Below are positions 1-8,104 of a DNA stretch of 64,000 nucleotides, in pieces. Source of the DNA: Bosea sp. ANAM02 (lineage in GTDB: Bacteria; Pseudomonadota; Alphaproteobacteria; Rhizobiales; Beijerinckiaceae); contig NZ_AP022848.1 in the NCBI RefSeq assembly GCF_011764485.1, forward strand, positions 2,198,001 through 2,262,000, given 5' to 3'. A program made the translations under genes and the position numbers. Numbering within the stretch: the first letter of the stretch is position 1; the number at the start of each line of letters is the position of its first letter. The notes under the pieces are model-generated. The model had not been told where the DNA came from and made no database searches. It worked only from the letters and a program-made list of their open reading frames with translations.

Positions 1-269
1 GCAAGATATTGCGCCGGAAACAGGTGCTGAACTTCCTGCCAAACTGGTACCAGCGCGACTTTGTCAATTGGCATCGTTTTTAGAAGATCGCGTGTATGCA
101 TGTCGATGCAGTGGGCGCATCCGTTTATTTGGGAAACCCGGAGAAAGACGAGGTGGATCAATTCCTCAGGCAGACTGGTATCGTGAGTGACATACTGATG
201 AACTCGATACAAAATCTTCGCTGCCTCAGGCGCGACATCCGACCAAACAAGGCGGGGTAGATTGGACAT
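1..269 (-). CDS. Carboxymuconolactone decarboxylase / AhpD-like protein, partial at left edge
   Basis: The minus-strand frame opens with ATG at 269 and stays open to the window edge, so only the N-terminal 89 residues are present. It reads MSNLPRLVWSDVAPEAAKIL and then has the segment INGCAHCIDMHTRD at about residues 49-62. The CxxC plus HxxxxR-type arrangement is the active-site signature of the AhpD/carboxymuconolactone decarboxylase family, whose members act as peroxidase-type thiol reductants or as decarboxylases. The C-terminal part lies outside the window, so the subfamily cannot be decided. Base composition is lower in GC than most of the window, which fits the accessory character of the first 4 kb. 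Confidence 0.72.
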   Translation of the reverse strand, partial: MSNLPRLVWSDVAPEAAKILYRVHQYVTHDTSLPEELIHLVFLRVSQINGCAHCIDMHTRDLLKTMPIDKVALVPVWQEVQHLFPAQYL

Positions 270-445
270 TCACATGGCTCCGTCATTCTCGCTCTGAGGC
301 GATCAGAGCTATGACGACACAGCCGATGACGTTGTGACATTGCCGTGGAGAATCTCGATCCAACGAGGGTCAGGCAGTGATGGGCGGTCTGACCTATGTC
401 GGTTCGAGGGGTCGAAAGGCAGAGCGAGGTACAAATAAATGAGAA

Positions 446-469
446 GAGCCCGCTCTGAAGAGCGGGCTC
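446..469 (-). terminator. Rho-independent terminator after the DUF1236 gene
   Basis: A perfect 10-bp stem (GAGCCCGCTC / GAGCGGGCTC) with a TGAA loop lies 6 bp beyond the stop of the minus-strand gene at 476-901. On the minus strand it is followed by a T-rich stretch (TTCTCATTTATTTG), as expected for an intrinsic terminator. Confidence 0.75.
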
Positions 470-475
470 CTGCGA

Positions 476-901
476 TCATTCGATGATCTGAACGATTTTG
501 TGAGTTTTCGGCTCAACGAGAACCGTTTTGTCATTGACGACTGTATACCGGTACTCGGTCTTGCCATATTTGGCAGGAACTTCGTGATAGGTAACGGTGT
601 CAGGCAGGGTCGCGCCAACTACGACCTTTTCTTTGTACGTGACAGACGGGACCTTTTGCTCGTGAACATAGGTGCGGAACTCTGCGCGATGATCAGCCGA
701 GATTCCGCCTACAATCGCGCCTGCCGCAGCACCGCCCACCGCGCCGACTGCGGCTCCCGCAGGACCGCCGACAACAGCGCCGCCGACTGCTCCGGCTGCG
801 GCACCGCCCGCTGCTCCTCCCGCAGCGCCCGAGTTGGACTGCGCGAAAGCGGTAGCCGGGACGACTGCGAGTGCGGTAATCAGAACGAGACTCTTGATCA
901 T
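476..901 (-). CDS. Secreted DUF1236-family protein with Gly/Ala-rich N-terminal repeat
   Basis: 141 residues. A signal peptide (MIKSLVLITALAVVPATAFA) is followed by a Gly/Ala/Val-rich low-complexity stretch at about residues 24-68 built from GGAAGG/GAVGG-like units. The C-terminal domain ends with YRYTVVNDKTVLVEPKTHKI, which matches the conserved DUF1236 pattern (aromatic-VVND-TVLV-P-T) common in Rhizobiales envelope proteins. The function of the family is not established; export to the periplasm or outer membrane is inferred from the signal peptide. The glycine-rich part resembles the hydrophobic glycine-zipper segments of membrane-inserting proteins. It is a single-gene unit: an inverted repeat lies about 50 bp upstream and a strong terminator directly downstream. 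Confidence 0.85.
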   Translation of the reverse strand: MIKSLVLITALAVVPATAFAQSNSGAAGGAAGGAAAGAVGGAVVGGPAGAAVGAVGGAAAGAIVGGISADHRAEFRTYVHEQKVPSVTYKEKVVVGATLPDTVTYHEVPAKYGKTEYRYTVVNDKTVLVEPKTHKIVQIIE

Positions 902-951
902 GATCTGCTCCCATTCCTAGGGCCCCCGCCGCAGAAGCAAACCGTGACGGG

Positions 952-984
952 CATCATGAGTTCCATGAATAACCGTTCATGATG
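952..984. promoter_or_regulatory. Inverted repeat upstream of the DUF1236 gene
   Basis: Perfect 8-bp arms CATCATGA and TCATGATG are separated by 17 bases. The element lies 51-83 bp upstream of the ATG at 901 on the minus strand, a normal place for an operator or promoter-linked site. No regulator is identified. Open frames between 902 and 1195 on both strands have no convincing ribosome-binding site or family signature, so I call no gene there. Confidence 0.35.
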
Positions 985-1195
985 AGGGGGTTGGCTCGAC
1001 TTTGCGCCAGGGGACGCCAACGATGGCCGAAGCCACGTTTCCGAATGCGGACGCTCCGGGCCGGGTCATACGATGGGTTACCTGGGCAGTTCGGCGGAGT
1101 TTCAGCACATTGAACGTGCAGCGAACTTCATCAGACAGCGTTTTCGTCTTCGGCCGCGTCATCGCGGCGCGAGCGAGCCAATCTATGGAACTGCG

Positions 1196-1294
1196 TTAGA
1201 GGCTAATGATGATCGGCGCAGCGACGATGAGCCCGAGCACCAGAACGATAGCCGTCCTAATCCAGACTCCGGAATTTCGACTACTCAGCAGCAC
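1196..1294 (-). CDS. Candidate 32-residue single-pass membrane peptide
   Basis: A GTG codon at 1294 is preceded by GGAGG at a good distance and opens a 32-codon frame ending in TAA. The product has a short charged N-terminus and one hydrophobic helix (IVLVLGLIVAAPIIISL). This is the general look of a bacterial membrane mini-protein. The call rests only on the ribosome-binding site and the hydrophobic helix; I recognise no family. It lies in the same orientation as the 53-residue membrane protein at 1363-1524, about 70 bp downstream of it, so the two could be co-transcribed. A chance frame cannot be excluded. Confidence 0.3.
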   Translation of the reverse strand: MLLSSRNSGVWIRTAIVLVLGLIVAAPIIISL

Positions 1295-1362
1295 CTCGCA
1301 TCCTCCGTGTAGCGCCTGCTCGTGAGCCCAAAAGTGATCGCTACGGGAAGCCGCGTTTCAAA

Positions 1363-1524
1363 CTAACTTGTGAAGAAGTTCCAAAGGAAATAGCCGATCG
1401 CGCCGATCCAGACGGTTTGAGCGAGACCAAACACGCACATGAACGTGCCAATGAACAGATGGCTGTGCTCAGGGCGCGTCCGCGTTGCCGGACCATCGCC
1501 AGCCACTAATGGAATGTCTCTCAT
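1363..1524 (-). CDS. Small membrane protein (53 residues)
   Basis: An ATG at 1524 preceded by GGAGTGAGG about 9 bases upstream opens a 53-codon frame ending in TAG. The first 20 residues are polar (MRDIPLVAGDGPATRTRPEH). The rest is a hydrophobic segment rich in Phe and Trp, FIGTFMCVFGLAQTVWIG followed by IGYFLWNFFTS, which would form one long or two short membrane helices. No family is recognised. The sharp split between a polar head and an aromatic membrane tail, together with a good ribosome-binding site, argues for a real gene. Its role is unknown. Confidence 0.5.
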   Translation of the reverse strand: MRDIPLVAGDGPATRTRPEHSHLFIGTFMCVFGLAQTVWIGAIGYFLWNFFTS

Positions 1525-1631
1525 GCCACCTCACTCCGACGATGGCGAAACGTAGCGCGGCATTAACGAATGGTAAATCGCCGGATCGCTGATCTGACCC
1601 CAAACGGCGGACGAGGTGGTCATCAAAAAAA

Positions 1632-1651
1632 GGCTGCTCGGAAGAGCAGCC
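1632..1651 (-). terminator. Intrinsic terminator reading on the minus strand
   Basis: An 8-bp perfect stem GGCTGCTC / GAGCAGCC with a GGAA loop is followed on the minus strand by seven T residues (complement of the A-run at 1625-1631). I could not assign a convincing gene to it. The minus-strand sequence just upstream (1655-1890) has open frames but no clear start or family, so the transcript it ends may be non-coding or a degraded gene. Confidence 0.55.
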
Positions 1652-1897
1652 ATGAGGTAGGGGTACGATGAAGAAGCCCTCGCTTCTGGCTACCAACCGG
1701 CGGGCGAGCATAATGTTCCTGCGTTTCCAGCCTCTCCATTTCCTCGAACCAGCCTCGCAATAACGGTCGTTTCCGCGACGCTGGTGATGGCGGCGTGATC
1801 GTCCGGGATTATGCTGGCGACGGTCTCGCAAAAACTGCTTGCAGAACTGGCTTCTCATGAGACCGTCGATGTGACGGGTTTCGAGAGAGGAGAGGCG

Positions 1898-2464
1898 ATG
1901 AAGCTGGGGCTGGCGCGAGTTTCCACGGACGGACAAGATCACAGCCTCCAGCTTGACGCGCTGAAGGCGGCGGGGTGCGAGCGCATCTTCACCGAGACCA
2001 TCTCCGGGACCAAGGCCGATCGCCCCGAACTGCGGAAGCTCCTCGATCATGCTCGTGCTGGCGACGTGGTGGTCGTGTACAGCCTGTCCAGACTGGCCCG
2101 CTCCGTGCGCCACCTCATCGACCTGAGCGAGGAGTTCCAGCGGCGCGAGATCGGCCTGAAGTCAATCACCGAGGCCATCGACACGACGACGCCTGCGGGC
2201 AGATTCCTCTATGTTACGATGTCGGCGCTGAGCCAGCTTGAAGTCGATCTCCTTCGAGAGCGTACCCATGCCGGTCTTCGGGCCGCCCGTGCGCGTGGAA
2301 GAGTCGGCGGTCGTCCAAAGGCCCTCGACCCGGTGAAGCTGACCGTGGTGAAGACGCTCATCGCCGAGGGCACGCTGACCATGTCCGAGATCGCCGAGCA
2401 TGTCGGCGTCGCGCCCTCGACGATCTATCGAGCCGTGAAGGGCGGGCGGAGCGCGCTTGCCTGA
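1898..2464 (+). CDS. Serine recombinase, resolvase/invertase family
   Basis: 188 residues, the usual size for the Tn3-resolvase/Hin-type family. The N-terminal catalytic domain begins MKLGLARVSTDGQ with the nucleophilic serine at about position 9 and its partner arginine just before it. Conserved blocks follow: ISGTKADRPEL, VVVYSLSRLARS, ITEAIDTTTPAGR and ERTHAGLRAARARGR. A C-terminal helix-turn-helix (about 150-185; TMSEIAEHVGVAPSTIYRAV) binds the crossover site. The start at 1898 is chosen because the family N-terminus begins there and AGAGAGGAG lies just upstream; the frame is open further 5'. It sits back to back with the tyrosine integrase at 2621-3898, marking this end of the window as mobile or accessory DNA. 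Confidence 0.92.
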   Translation: MKLGLARVSTDGQDHSLQLDALKAAGCERIFTETISGTKADRPELRKLLDHARAGDVVVVYSLSRLARSVRHLIDLSEEFQRREIGLKSITEAIDTTTPAGRFLYVTMSALSQLEVDLLRERTHAGLRAARARGRVGGRPKALDPVKLTVVKTLIAEGTLTMSEIAEHVGVAPSTIYRAVKGGRSALA

Positions 2465-2620
2465 CGGTCCAGGAGATCGCCTTGAACACGGTGGAGGACG
2501 GTCAGGAGACCGCCGCCTAGTGCAACGTGATGTTGGTGCGCGAGAACATGCCGAACATGGTCATGGAGACCATGTCCAGGTCGGTGTTCACGAAGAGCAT
2601 TCAGTCGAAAATGACCCCTC

Positions 2621-3898
2621 TCAGGCCGCGAGCCGCCGCAGGAACGGGAAGTCGATCTGGTCGATGTGCCGCTTCAGCAGCGGGAGATCGTCCTGAAGCA
2701 GGAGGTAATGCTCCTCGCTGATGTCGCCCGGTTTGTGGCCGGTGATCGCGTTGATCGTCGCCTTCGGCACTCCCACGACATAGGCGGCGTGCTCGAAGGT
2801 CTTCCTGAGCGAGTGCACGGTCAGCCGTCGATCAGTCCCGAGCGCCGCGTCGATCTCGCGGTTCAGCTTCATGCTGATCGCGCTGCTCCAACTCTCGGCA
2901 GAGGCCCGGTACTTCAACTCGGGAAAGAGCCGCTCGGGTGATCGACGAACATGGTCCAGAACACCCAGGTCGAGCAGGTCCCGGTGCAGCGGGATGTACC
3001 GCTTGTTGTGCGGGTTCTTCACCTTGGCCTCGTGCAGGTCGATCACCTCGACGCCGTCACGACGGACGAACCATGCCGCACGAAGCTGGGCCATCTCCTC
3101 CAGGCGGGCACCCGTCAGCAGCAACAACCTGGGCAACCACAGCACCGCGCCGTCCTCGCGCTCGGTCCTGCCGAAGAACCGGGTAAGCTGGTCATGGTCG
3201 AAGCGGGAGTAGCTGCGGCGCGCTGCAACGATCGCGGCACGGTCCGGCCCGAGGCCCCTAAACGGATTGCTGGTGATCAGCCCCGCTGCAAGGGCAGCGT
3301 TGCAGATCGTCGAGAGGCAGGTGACCGTCTTCTTCATCGTCGCGACCGAGCCCACCTTTAGCGAGCGCACGAACTTCTCCGCGTCCCTCCGGGTGATGGT
3401 GTTGACGGCGAGGTCCCCGGCCGAGGCCACGAAGCGCGTGATCGCCTTCTCCATGTCGAGCCTGGACCGCCGACGCGGCACGGCTCCCTTCCGTTCCTGG
3501 CGGCGTGGCAGATAGACCTCCTTGTACACCCGACGAAGAGTCATCCCCTTCTTCGATGCGGCCGGGCCGACCTGCTGCGCGATGGACTGCTTCCGGCCGG
3601 TCGCCGGGATGACGATCCTGTCCTGCCGATATGCGGCCGGATCGAACTGCCAGCGCGGGATCGTCCCAGCCCGAACCGCCGAGATCATGTCTCCGACATC
3701 AGCCGCAGCCCGCAGAGCCCGGCTTCGAGCCGTCAGGGGATCGCGGGTCTTGAGCGAGAAGGTCACCGACCGTCGCGTGCCTGCCGTACCGGCGGCAACC
3801 AGGGCCTCGAACACGTCGGCGGGAAGCTGGAACCGGAAGCCGAAGACGCCACCTCGCGTCCACTGCCTCGTGAACGGCACCAGCCCTAAACGTGCCAT
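2621..3898 (-). CDS. Tyrosine recombinase / phage-type integrase
   Basis: 425 residues, typical for integrases of genomic islands and prophages. The N-terminal third carries an arm-binding-like region and a core-binding domain. The C-terminal catalytic domain shows the full set of residues: Arg in TGARLEEM (about 265), HSLR (about 362-365), His in GHKPGD (388) and the nucleophilic Tyr in EEHYLLL (398). The enzyme cuts and rejoins DNA at attachment sites. No tRNA gene or recognisable att repeat lies beside it here, so the integration site is unknown. The gene appears intact. Its neighbour on one side is a serine recombinase; on the other, after a repeat-bearing spacer, core transport genes begin. 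Confidence 0.93.
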   Translation of the reverse strand: MARLGLVPFTRQWTRGGVFGFRFQLPADVFEALVAAGTAGTRRSVTFSLKTRDPLTARSRALRAAADVGDMISAVRAGTIPRWQFDPAAYRQDRIVIPATGRKQSIAQQVGPAASKKGMTLRRVYKEVYLPRRQERKGAVPRRRSRLDMEKAITRFVASAGDLAVNTITRRDAEKFVRSLKVGSVATMKKTVTCLSTICNAALAAGLITSNPFRGLGPDRAAIVAARRSYSRFDHDQLTRFFGRTEREDGAVLWLPRLLLLTGARLEEMAQLRAAWFVRRDGVEVIDLHEAKVKNPHNKRYIPLHRDLLDLGVLDHVRRSPERLFPELKYRASAESWSSAISMKLNREIDAALGTDRRLTVHSLRKTFEHAAYVVGVPKATINAITGHKPGDISEEHYLLLQDDLPLLKRHIDQIDFPFLRRLAA

Positions 3899-4138
3899 CC
3901 TCGATCCCGACCTCGCTCAACTTCTTCGGCCACATAGATAGACCGATCTGCCTCGAAACGAGGGGAACGCTACTTCGAAACGGGAATCCCGCAATCAAAA
4001 GAACATCTTGGCATCGCCCACCAGATCGACCTAGAGGCGTCCTGCCGGGCTCGCCATTTCTTGTTTGCTCAGCCGGCGGAGCAGGCTTTCCGGCCGGAAG
4101 CCCAGCAACTTTTCCAGCCGGGCGCTGGAACCATTGGG

Positions 4139-4233
4139 GCATCCCGGGCTTGGCCCGGGATCCATGCCTGAACCTCAACCGGAAGTGTTCCGGAATGGCT
4201 CCCGGATCTCCGCTTCGCTTCGTCCGGGACGAC
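4139..4233. repeat. Intergenic inverted-repeat element, family A (copy 1)
   Basis: This roughly 95-bp element starts GCATCCCGGG and ends CCGGGACGACC. Aligned against the reverse complement of 29931-30035 it is clearly the same element: both contain GGATCCATGCCTGA and GGATCTCCGCTTCGCT in the same order. It lies in the 362-base spacer between the integrase start and the permease stop; the rest of that spacer (3899-4138 and 4234-4260) shows nothing I can name. Terminal bases here are slightly decayed compared with the GTCAT...ATGAC ends of copy 2. Confidence 0.7.
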
Positions 4234-4260
4234 CTGCGTTCCAGCAAAACAAGATAGGCT

Positions 4261-5934
4261 CTACAGCAGGGCGCGCTCGTCGCGGCCCAGCATGCGGAAG
4301 GCCAGGTAGATCGCCGTGCCGCTGAGCACGAGCAGGATCGTCGAGAGCGAGGCAGCCGTGCCGTAGTCGCCGTCGTTGATCGCGATGTAGATCTTGACCG
4401 GCATCGTGATCGTCCCACCGACATAGAGCACGAGCGACGAAGATAGCTCGTTGACCGCGGTCACGAAGGACAGCATCGCGCCGGCGACGATGCCGGGCAG
4501 GATCAGCGGGATCGTGACCTTGAGGAAGGCCTGGACCGGGCTGTAGCCGAGCGAGATCGCCGCTTCCTCCATGCTCGGGCCGACCTGCCGCAGCGCCGCC
4601 GCCGAGGAGCGCACGGCATAGGGCAGGCGGCGGATGAAGACGGAGAGGATGATGATCGCCGCCGTGCCGGTCATCGCCAGCGGCGGCGTGTTGAAGGCGG
4701 CGATGAAGGCGACGCCGACGACGATGCCCGGCATGACATAGGGCACCATCAGGGTCGCATCGAGCAGCGAGCTCTGGGCGGTGTTGCGCCTTGCCACCAG
4801 GCAGCCGATCAGCGTGCCGATGACGACGATCAGCAGCACGGAGACGCCGGAGAAGACCAGCGAGTTGCGCACAACGTCGCCGAGCGTGGCGATGATGCGG
4901 GTATAGCTTTCGAGGCCGAAGCCGGGCTGGAAGACCGGGCCGTTGGTCTTCCTGATCGAGTAGATCGCCGCGATGATCGCCGGCATCGCGCCGCCGAGTG
5001 CGATGAAATAGACCGCCGCATGGGCGGCGACATTGGCGAAGCCGCGGAGCCGGATCTTCTCCGGCCGGTTGATCAGGTTGCTGTGATAGACATTGCGCCG
5101 CGACATGTAGCGCTGGATGAAGACGAAGATCATCGACATCAGGATCAGCACGAGGCTCAGCGTCGTCGCCATGCCGAGATTGGAACCGATCTCGGCGGAA
5201 TAGGCGGTGTAGGCCTCGGTCGCGAGCACGTTGAAGCCGCGTCCCAGCAGGCGCGGCGTGCCGAAATCGGCGATCGCATGGATCAGCGCGAGCAGGCCGC
5301 CGGCCGAGAGCGCCGGCAGGACCAGCGGGAACGAGATCTTCAGCACGCGCTGGAACGGCGTCAGCCCGAGATTCTCCGCCGCCTCCTCCAGCGAGCGGTT
5401 GATATTGGCCAGCGCGCCGGAGGTCAGCAGGTAGACGTAGGGGTAGAACTTGAAGGCGAAGACGATGAGGATGCCCCAGACGCCGTAGATTGGCGGCATG
5501 AAGATGCCCCAGCCCATCAGGGTCTGCCGGACGATGCCGCCCGAGCCGAACAGCACGATCCAGGAATAGGCGCCGATGAAGGGCGGCGAGACCAGCGCGA
5601 GGATCGCCATCATCGAGACGATGCGGCCGCCCTTGATCCGGAGGCGGGCCATGCAGAAGGCCATGACCGAGCCGAGCAGGAGCGCTCCCGCCAGCCCGCC
5701 GAAGCCGACGATCAGCGTGTTGATCAGCGCGTTGAGATAGCGCGTGCTCGTGAATAGCCTCTGCCAGTTGGCCAGGGTCAGCGCACCGCTCTCGTCGCGG
5801 AAGCTGGAGACCAGCACGAGGCCGAGCGGGATCAGCAGCAGCACGATCAGGATCGCCCAGGCCGCAACCGCGACGAGCGTCCAGAAATCCAGGCGCCAGC
5901 CGCGGCGCCCTGCGGGAGCGACGACCGCACTCAT
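4261..5934 (-). CDS. Ferric-iron-type ABC transporter permease (FbpB-like, two fused permease domains)
   Basis: 557 residues with about twelve hydrophobic helices arranged as two homologous halves, as in FbpB/SfuB permeases. Each half has the cytoplasmic EAA loop that docks on the ATPase: EEAAENLGL...ISFPLVLP at about 183-207 and EEAAISLGY...TIPLILPG at about 456-482. The start at 5934 is set by the ATGA overlap with the stop of the ATPase gene, which is translationally coupled to it; an upstream extension of the frame lies inside that gene. With the ATPase and the divergent binding protein it forms one importer. Iron as substrate is inferred from family resemblance; thiamine or phosphonate-type relatives are less likely. 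Confidence 0.9.
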   Translation of the reverse strand: MSAVVAPAGRRGWRLDFWTLVAVAAWAILIVLLLIPLGLVLVSSFRDESGALTLANWQRLFTSTRYLNALINTLIVGFGGLAGALLLGSVMAFCMARLRIKGGRIVSMMAILALVSPPFIGAYSWIVLFGSGGIVRQTLMGWGIFMPPIYGVWGILIVFAFKFYPYVYLLTSGALANINRSLEEAAENLGLTPFQRVLKISFPLVLPALSAGGLLALIHAIADFGTPRLLGRGFNVLATEAYTAYSAEIGSNLGMATTLSLVLILMSMIFVFIQRYMSRRNVYHSNLINRPEKIRLRGFANVAAHAAVYFIALGGAMPAIIAAIYSIRKTNGPVFQPGFGLESYTRIIATLGDVVRNSLVFSGVSVLLIVVIGTLIGCLVARRNTAQSSLLDATLMVPYVMPGIVVGVAFIAAFNTPPLAMTGTAAIIILSVFIRRLPYAVRSSAAALRQVGPSMEEAAISLGYSPVQAFLKVTIPLILPGIVAGAMLSFVTAVNELSSSLVLYVGGTITMPVKIYIAINDGDYGTAASLSTILLVLSGTAIYLAFRMLGRDERALL

Positions 5935-6974
5935 GCCGCGAGTTCCGTCGCGACACGCCGGCCCGCGGCATCGAAGGCGTGGAGGTCGGCCCGGTCGAAG
6001 CCGAGGCTGATATCCCGGCCTGCCTCGATCACGAGATCGGGGGGAGGGGCCGCGATCTGCGCGACGAGACGGTTGCCCTGGGCCTGGACCGTGAGATGCG
6101 CTTCGCGGCCGAGATAGGTGAAATGCTCGACCACGCCGGTGATGCTGGCGGCCCCGTGCCCGGTCTCTCCCGCCTCGGCGAGGCGCAGGCGTTCCGGCCG
6201 CAGGGCCCATTGAGCAACGTCCGGCACGTCGGGCAGGCCGAAGGCCGAGGGCGCGAACAGGTTCATCGTCCCGACGAAGGAGGCGACGAAGCGCGTCGCC
6301 GGCTGGCCGTAGATCTGCTGCGGCGTGCCGATCTGCTCGATCGAGCCGCCATCCATCACGCAGATCCGGTCGGAAATGGCGAGCGCCTCTTCCTGGTCGT
6401 GGGTGACGTAGATCGCGGCGATGCCGATCGTGCGCTGGATGTCGCGGATCTCGTCGCGCAGATCGAGCCTGAGCTTGGCGTCGAGATTGGAGAGCGGTTC
6501 GTCCATCAGCAGCAGGCGCGGCTTCACCACCATCGCCCGGGCGATGCCGATGCGCTGCTGCTGGCCGCCCGAGAGCGCGGCGGGCAGCCGCTCGGACAGG
6601 GCAGAGAGCCGGACCGTCGCCAGCGCCTCGGCGACGCGGTCGCGGATCTCGGACGCCGCGACCTTCCGTGCCTTGAGGCCGAAGGCGACGTTCTCGGCGA
6701 CGGTGAGATGCGGGAAGATCGCATAATCCTGGAAGACCATGCCGATATCGCGCCTGTGCGGCGGCACCGCCAAGAGATCGGTACCGGCGAGCGAGACCTT
6801 GCCCTCCGACAATTGCGAGAAGCCCGCGATCGAGCGCAGCAGGGTCGTCTTGCCGCAGCCGGACGGGCCGAGCAGCGTGAAGAACTCCCCCTGGGCGACG
6901 GTGAAGGAGACGCCGTTCAGCGCCGTCGTAGCCCCGTAGCGCTTGATCGCGCCTTCGACGTTCAAATAAGCCAT
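5931..6974 (-). CDS. Ferric-iron-type ABC transporter ATP-binding protein (FbpC-like)
   Basis: 347 residues. Walker A is GPSGCGKT at about 36-43, the Q-loop region is VFQDYAIFPH at about 80-89, the ABC signature is LSGGQQQR at about 134 and Walker B is LLLMDEP followed by SNLDAKLR. A C-terminal regulatory (TOBE-like) domain follows from about residue 240, as usual for FbpC/PotA-type ATPases that energise a binding-protein-dependent importer. The start is the ATG at 6974, where homology begins. Its last codons overlap the permease start by 4 bp. The gene is divergent from the binding-protein gene at 7089, and the two promoters must share 114 bp. Confidence 0.93.
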   Translation of the reverse strand: MAYLNVEGAIKRYGATTALNGVSFTVAQGEFFTLLGPSGCGKTTLLRSIAGFSQLSEGKVSLAGTDLLAVPPHRRDIGMVFQDYAIFPHLTVAENVAFGLKARKVAASEIRDRVAEALATVRLSALSERLPAALSGGQQQRIGIARAMVVKPRLLLMDEPLSNLDAKLRLDLRDEIRDIQRTIGIAAIYVTHDQEEALAISDRICVMDGGSIEQIGTPQQIYGQPATRFVASFVGTMNLFAPSAFGLPDVPDVAQWALRPERLRLAEAGETGHGAASITGVVEHFTYLGREAHLTVQAQGNRLVAQIAAPPPDLVIEAGRDISLGFDRADLHAFDAAGRRVATELAA

Positions 6975-7051
6975 GCCGGCAAATAATCTCCGCTTTCGCC
7001 TAGTTGCGCATGGCCGCGATTGGACGGCAAGATGGCTGATCGTTTGCCGGC
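6975..7051. promoter_or_regulatory. Divergent control region with a 9-bp inverted repeat
   Basis: GCCGGCAAA at 6975-6983 is mirrored exactly by TTTGCCGGC at 7043-7051, so the two halves sit symmetrically between the divergent ATPase and binding-protein genes. Symmetric half-sites in a shared intergenic region suit a dimeric regulator, but each half also contains the self-complementary GCCGGC, which is common in GC-rich DNA. No Fur-, Irr- or RirA-like box was seen here. Confidence 0.3.
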
Positions 7052-7088
7052 GCAGATCGGCGCCTCGGGAAGAGATCGGGAGAGGGTC

Positions 7089-8075
7089 ATGATGTCGGGC
7101 AACAACTGGGTTGGTGGTATCCTGGTGGCGGCGGGGCTGCTGGGTGTCGCTGGCGTGTCCCACGCCGCCGACAACAAGGTCGTGCTCTACACCGCCCACA
7201 AGTCCTCGATCGTGCAGAAGATGATTCCGCTCTTCGAGGCCGAGACCGGGATCAAGGCGGAGGTCGTTCAGCTCGGTTCCGGCGATGTCTTCCGGCGCGC
7301 CCGCGCCGAGGCCGCCGCACCCAAGGCCGACGTGATCTGGAGCGTCACCGGCTCGCTGCTGGGCGAGAATGCCGACCTGCTCACGCCTTATGCGCCGAAG
7401 GACCAGGCCGCGATCGACCCGCGCTTCGTCAGCAGCCCGGCCTGGACGCCCTATACGACCGTCATCTACGTGCTGATGGTGAATACTCGCATGGTCAAGG
7501 ATGCGGAGGTTCCGAAGACCTGGGCCGCACTCTCCGATCCGAAATGGAAGGGCAAGGTCGCCTCGGCCCGCGTCGACAATTCCGGCTCCGCCTTCCAGCA
7601 GATGACGACGGTGCTGACCGCCGGCGGCGACAAGGGCTGGGAGAATTACGGCAAGCTCGCCAAGAATTTCGTGTTCTCCGACAGCTCCGGCGCGGTGCCG
7701 CGCTTCGTCGCCGATGGCGAGGCGCCGCTCGGCCTGACGCTCGAGGACAACGCGCTCGAATATGTCGCCGGCGGCGCGCCGGTGAAGATCTCCTATATCG
7801 AGGACGGCACGACGACCTCGCCCGACGGGGTGGCGATGCTGAAGGGCGCGCCCAACCCGGAGCCCGCGAAGCGCTTCATCGACTGGGCCCTGTCGAAGAA
7901 GACGCAGGAAGCGCTGGTCAAGGAAGCCGGGCGCCGCTCGGTGCGCAAGGACGTCGCCGCGCCGGGCGACGTGAAGCCGCTTTCCGAGCTGACCCTGGTC
8001 AAGCTCAAGTCGGTCGAGGAACTCGGCGGCACCAAGGCGCTGATCGAGAAGTGGCGGCAGGTGACCGGCAATTGA
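7089..8075 (+). CDS. Periplasmic ferric-iron-type ABC substrate-binding protein
   Basis: 328 residues. A signal peptide (hydrophobic stretch GGILVAAGLLGVAGVSHAA) is followed by NKVVLYTAHKSSIVQKMI, the usual opening of FbpA/AfuA-class (extracellular solute-binding family 1 or 6) proteins. SGDVFRRARAEAAAPKADV and DSSGAVPRFVADGEAPLGLT are further typical blocks. It would capture the substrate in the periplasm and deliver it to the permease encoded divergently at 4261-5934. Two adjacent ATGs (7089, 7092) follow GGGAGAGGGTC; the first is used. The next gene, 29 bp downstream in the same direction, encodes a PP2C-like protein and is probably co-transcribed. Confidence 0.9.
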   Translation: MMSGNNWVGGILVAAGLLGVAGVSHAADNKVVLYTAHKSSIVQKMIPLFEAETGIKAEVVQLGSGDVFRRARAEAAAPKADVIWSVTGSLLGENADLLTPYAPKDQAAIDPRFVSSPAWTPYTTVIYVLMVNTRMVKDAEVPKTWAALSDPKWKGKVASARVDNSGSAFQQMTTVLTAGGDKGWENYGKLAKNFVFSDSSGAVPRFVADGEAPLGLTLEDNALEYVAGGAPVKISYIEDGTTTSPDGVAMLKGAPNPEPAKRFIDWALSKKTQEALVKEAGRRSVRKDVAAPGDVKPLSELTLVKLKSVEELGGTKALIEKWRQVTGN

Positions 8076-8104
8076 CGGGCTGACGGCCGGATACGACGAC
8101 GACC

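Noticed and set aside
977..1199. Overlapping short frames on both strands (about 60-65 codons)
   Set aside because: Neither has a good ribosome-binding site, signal sequence or family pattern; the space is left as unassigned.
1469..2113. A 214-codon minus-strand frame overlapping the serine recombinase start
   Set aside because: Overlaps a strongly supported recombinase and a better small frame at 1363-1524; composition is shadow-like. The terminator at 1632-1651 would also lie inside it.
2465..2620. Possible remnant coding sequence between the two recombinases
   Set aside because: Short frames such as one starting at 2530 carry no recognisable motif and no ribosome-binding site.
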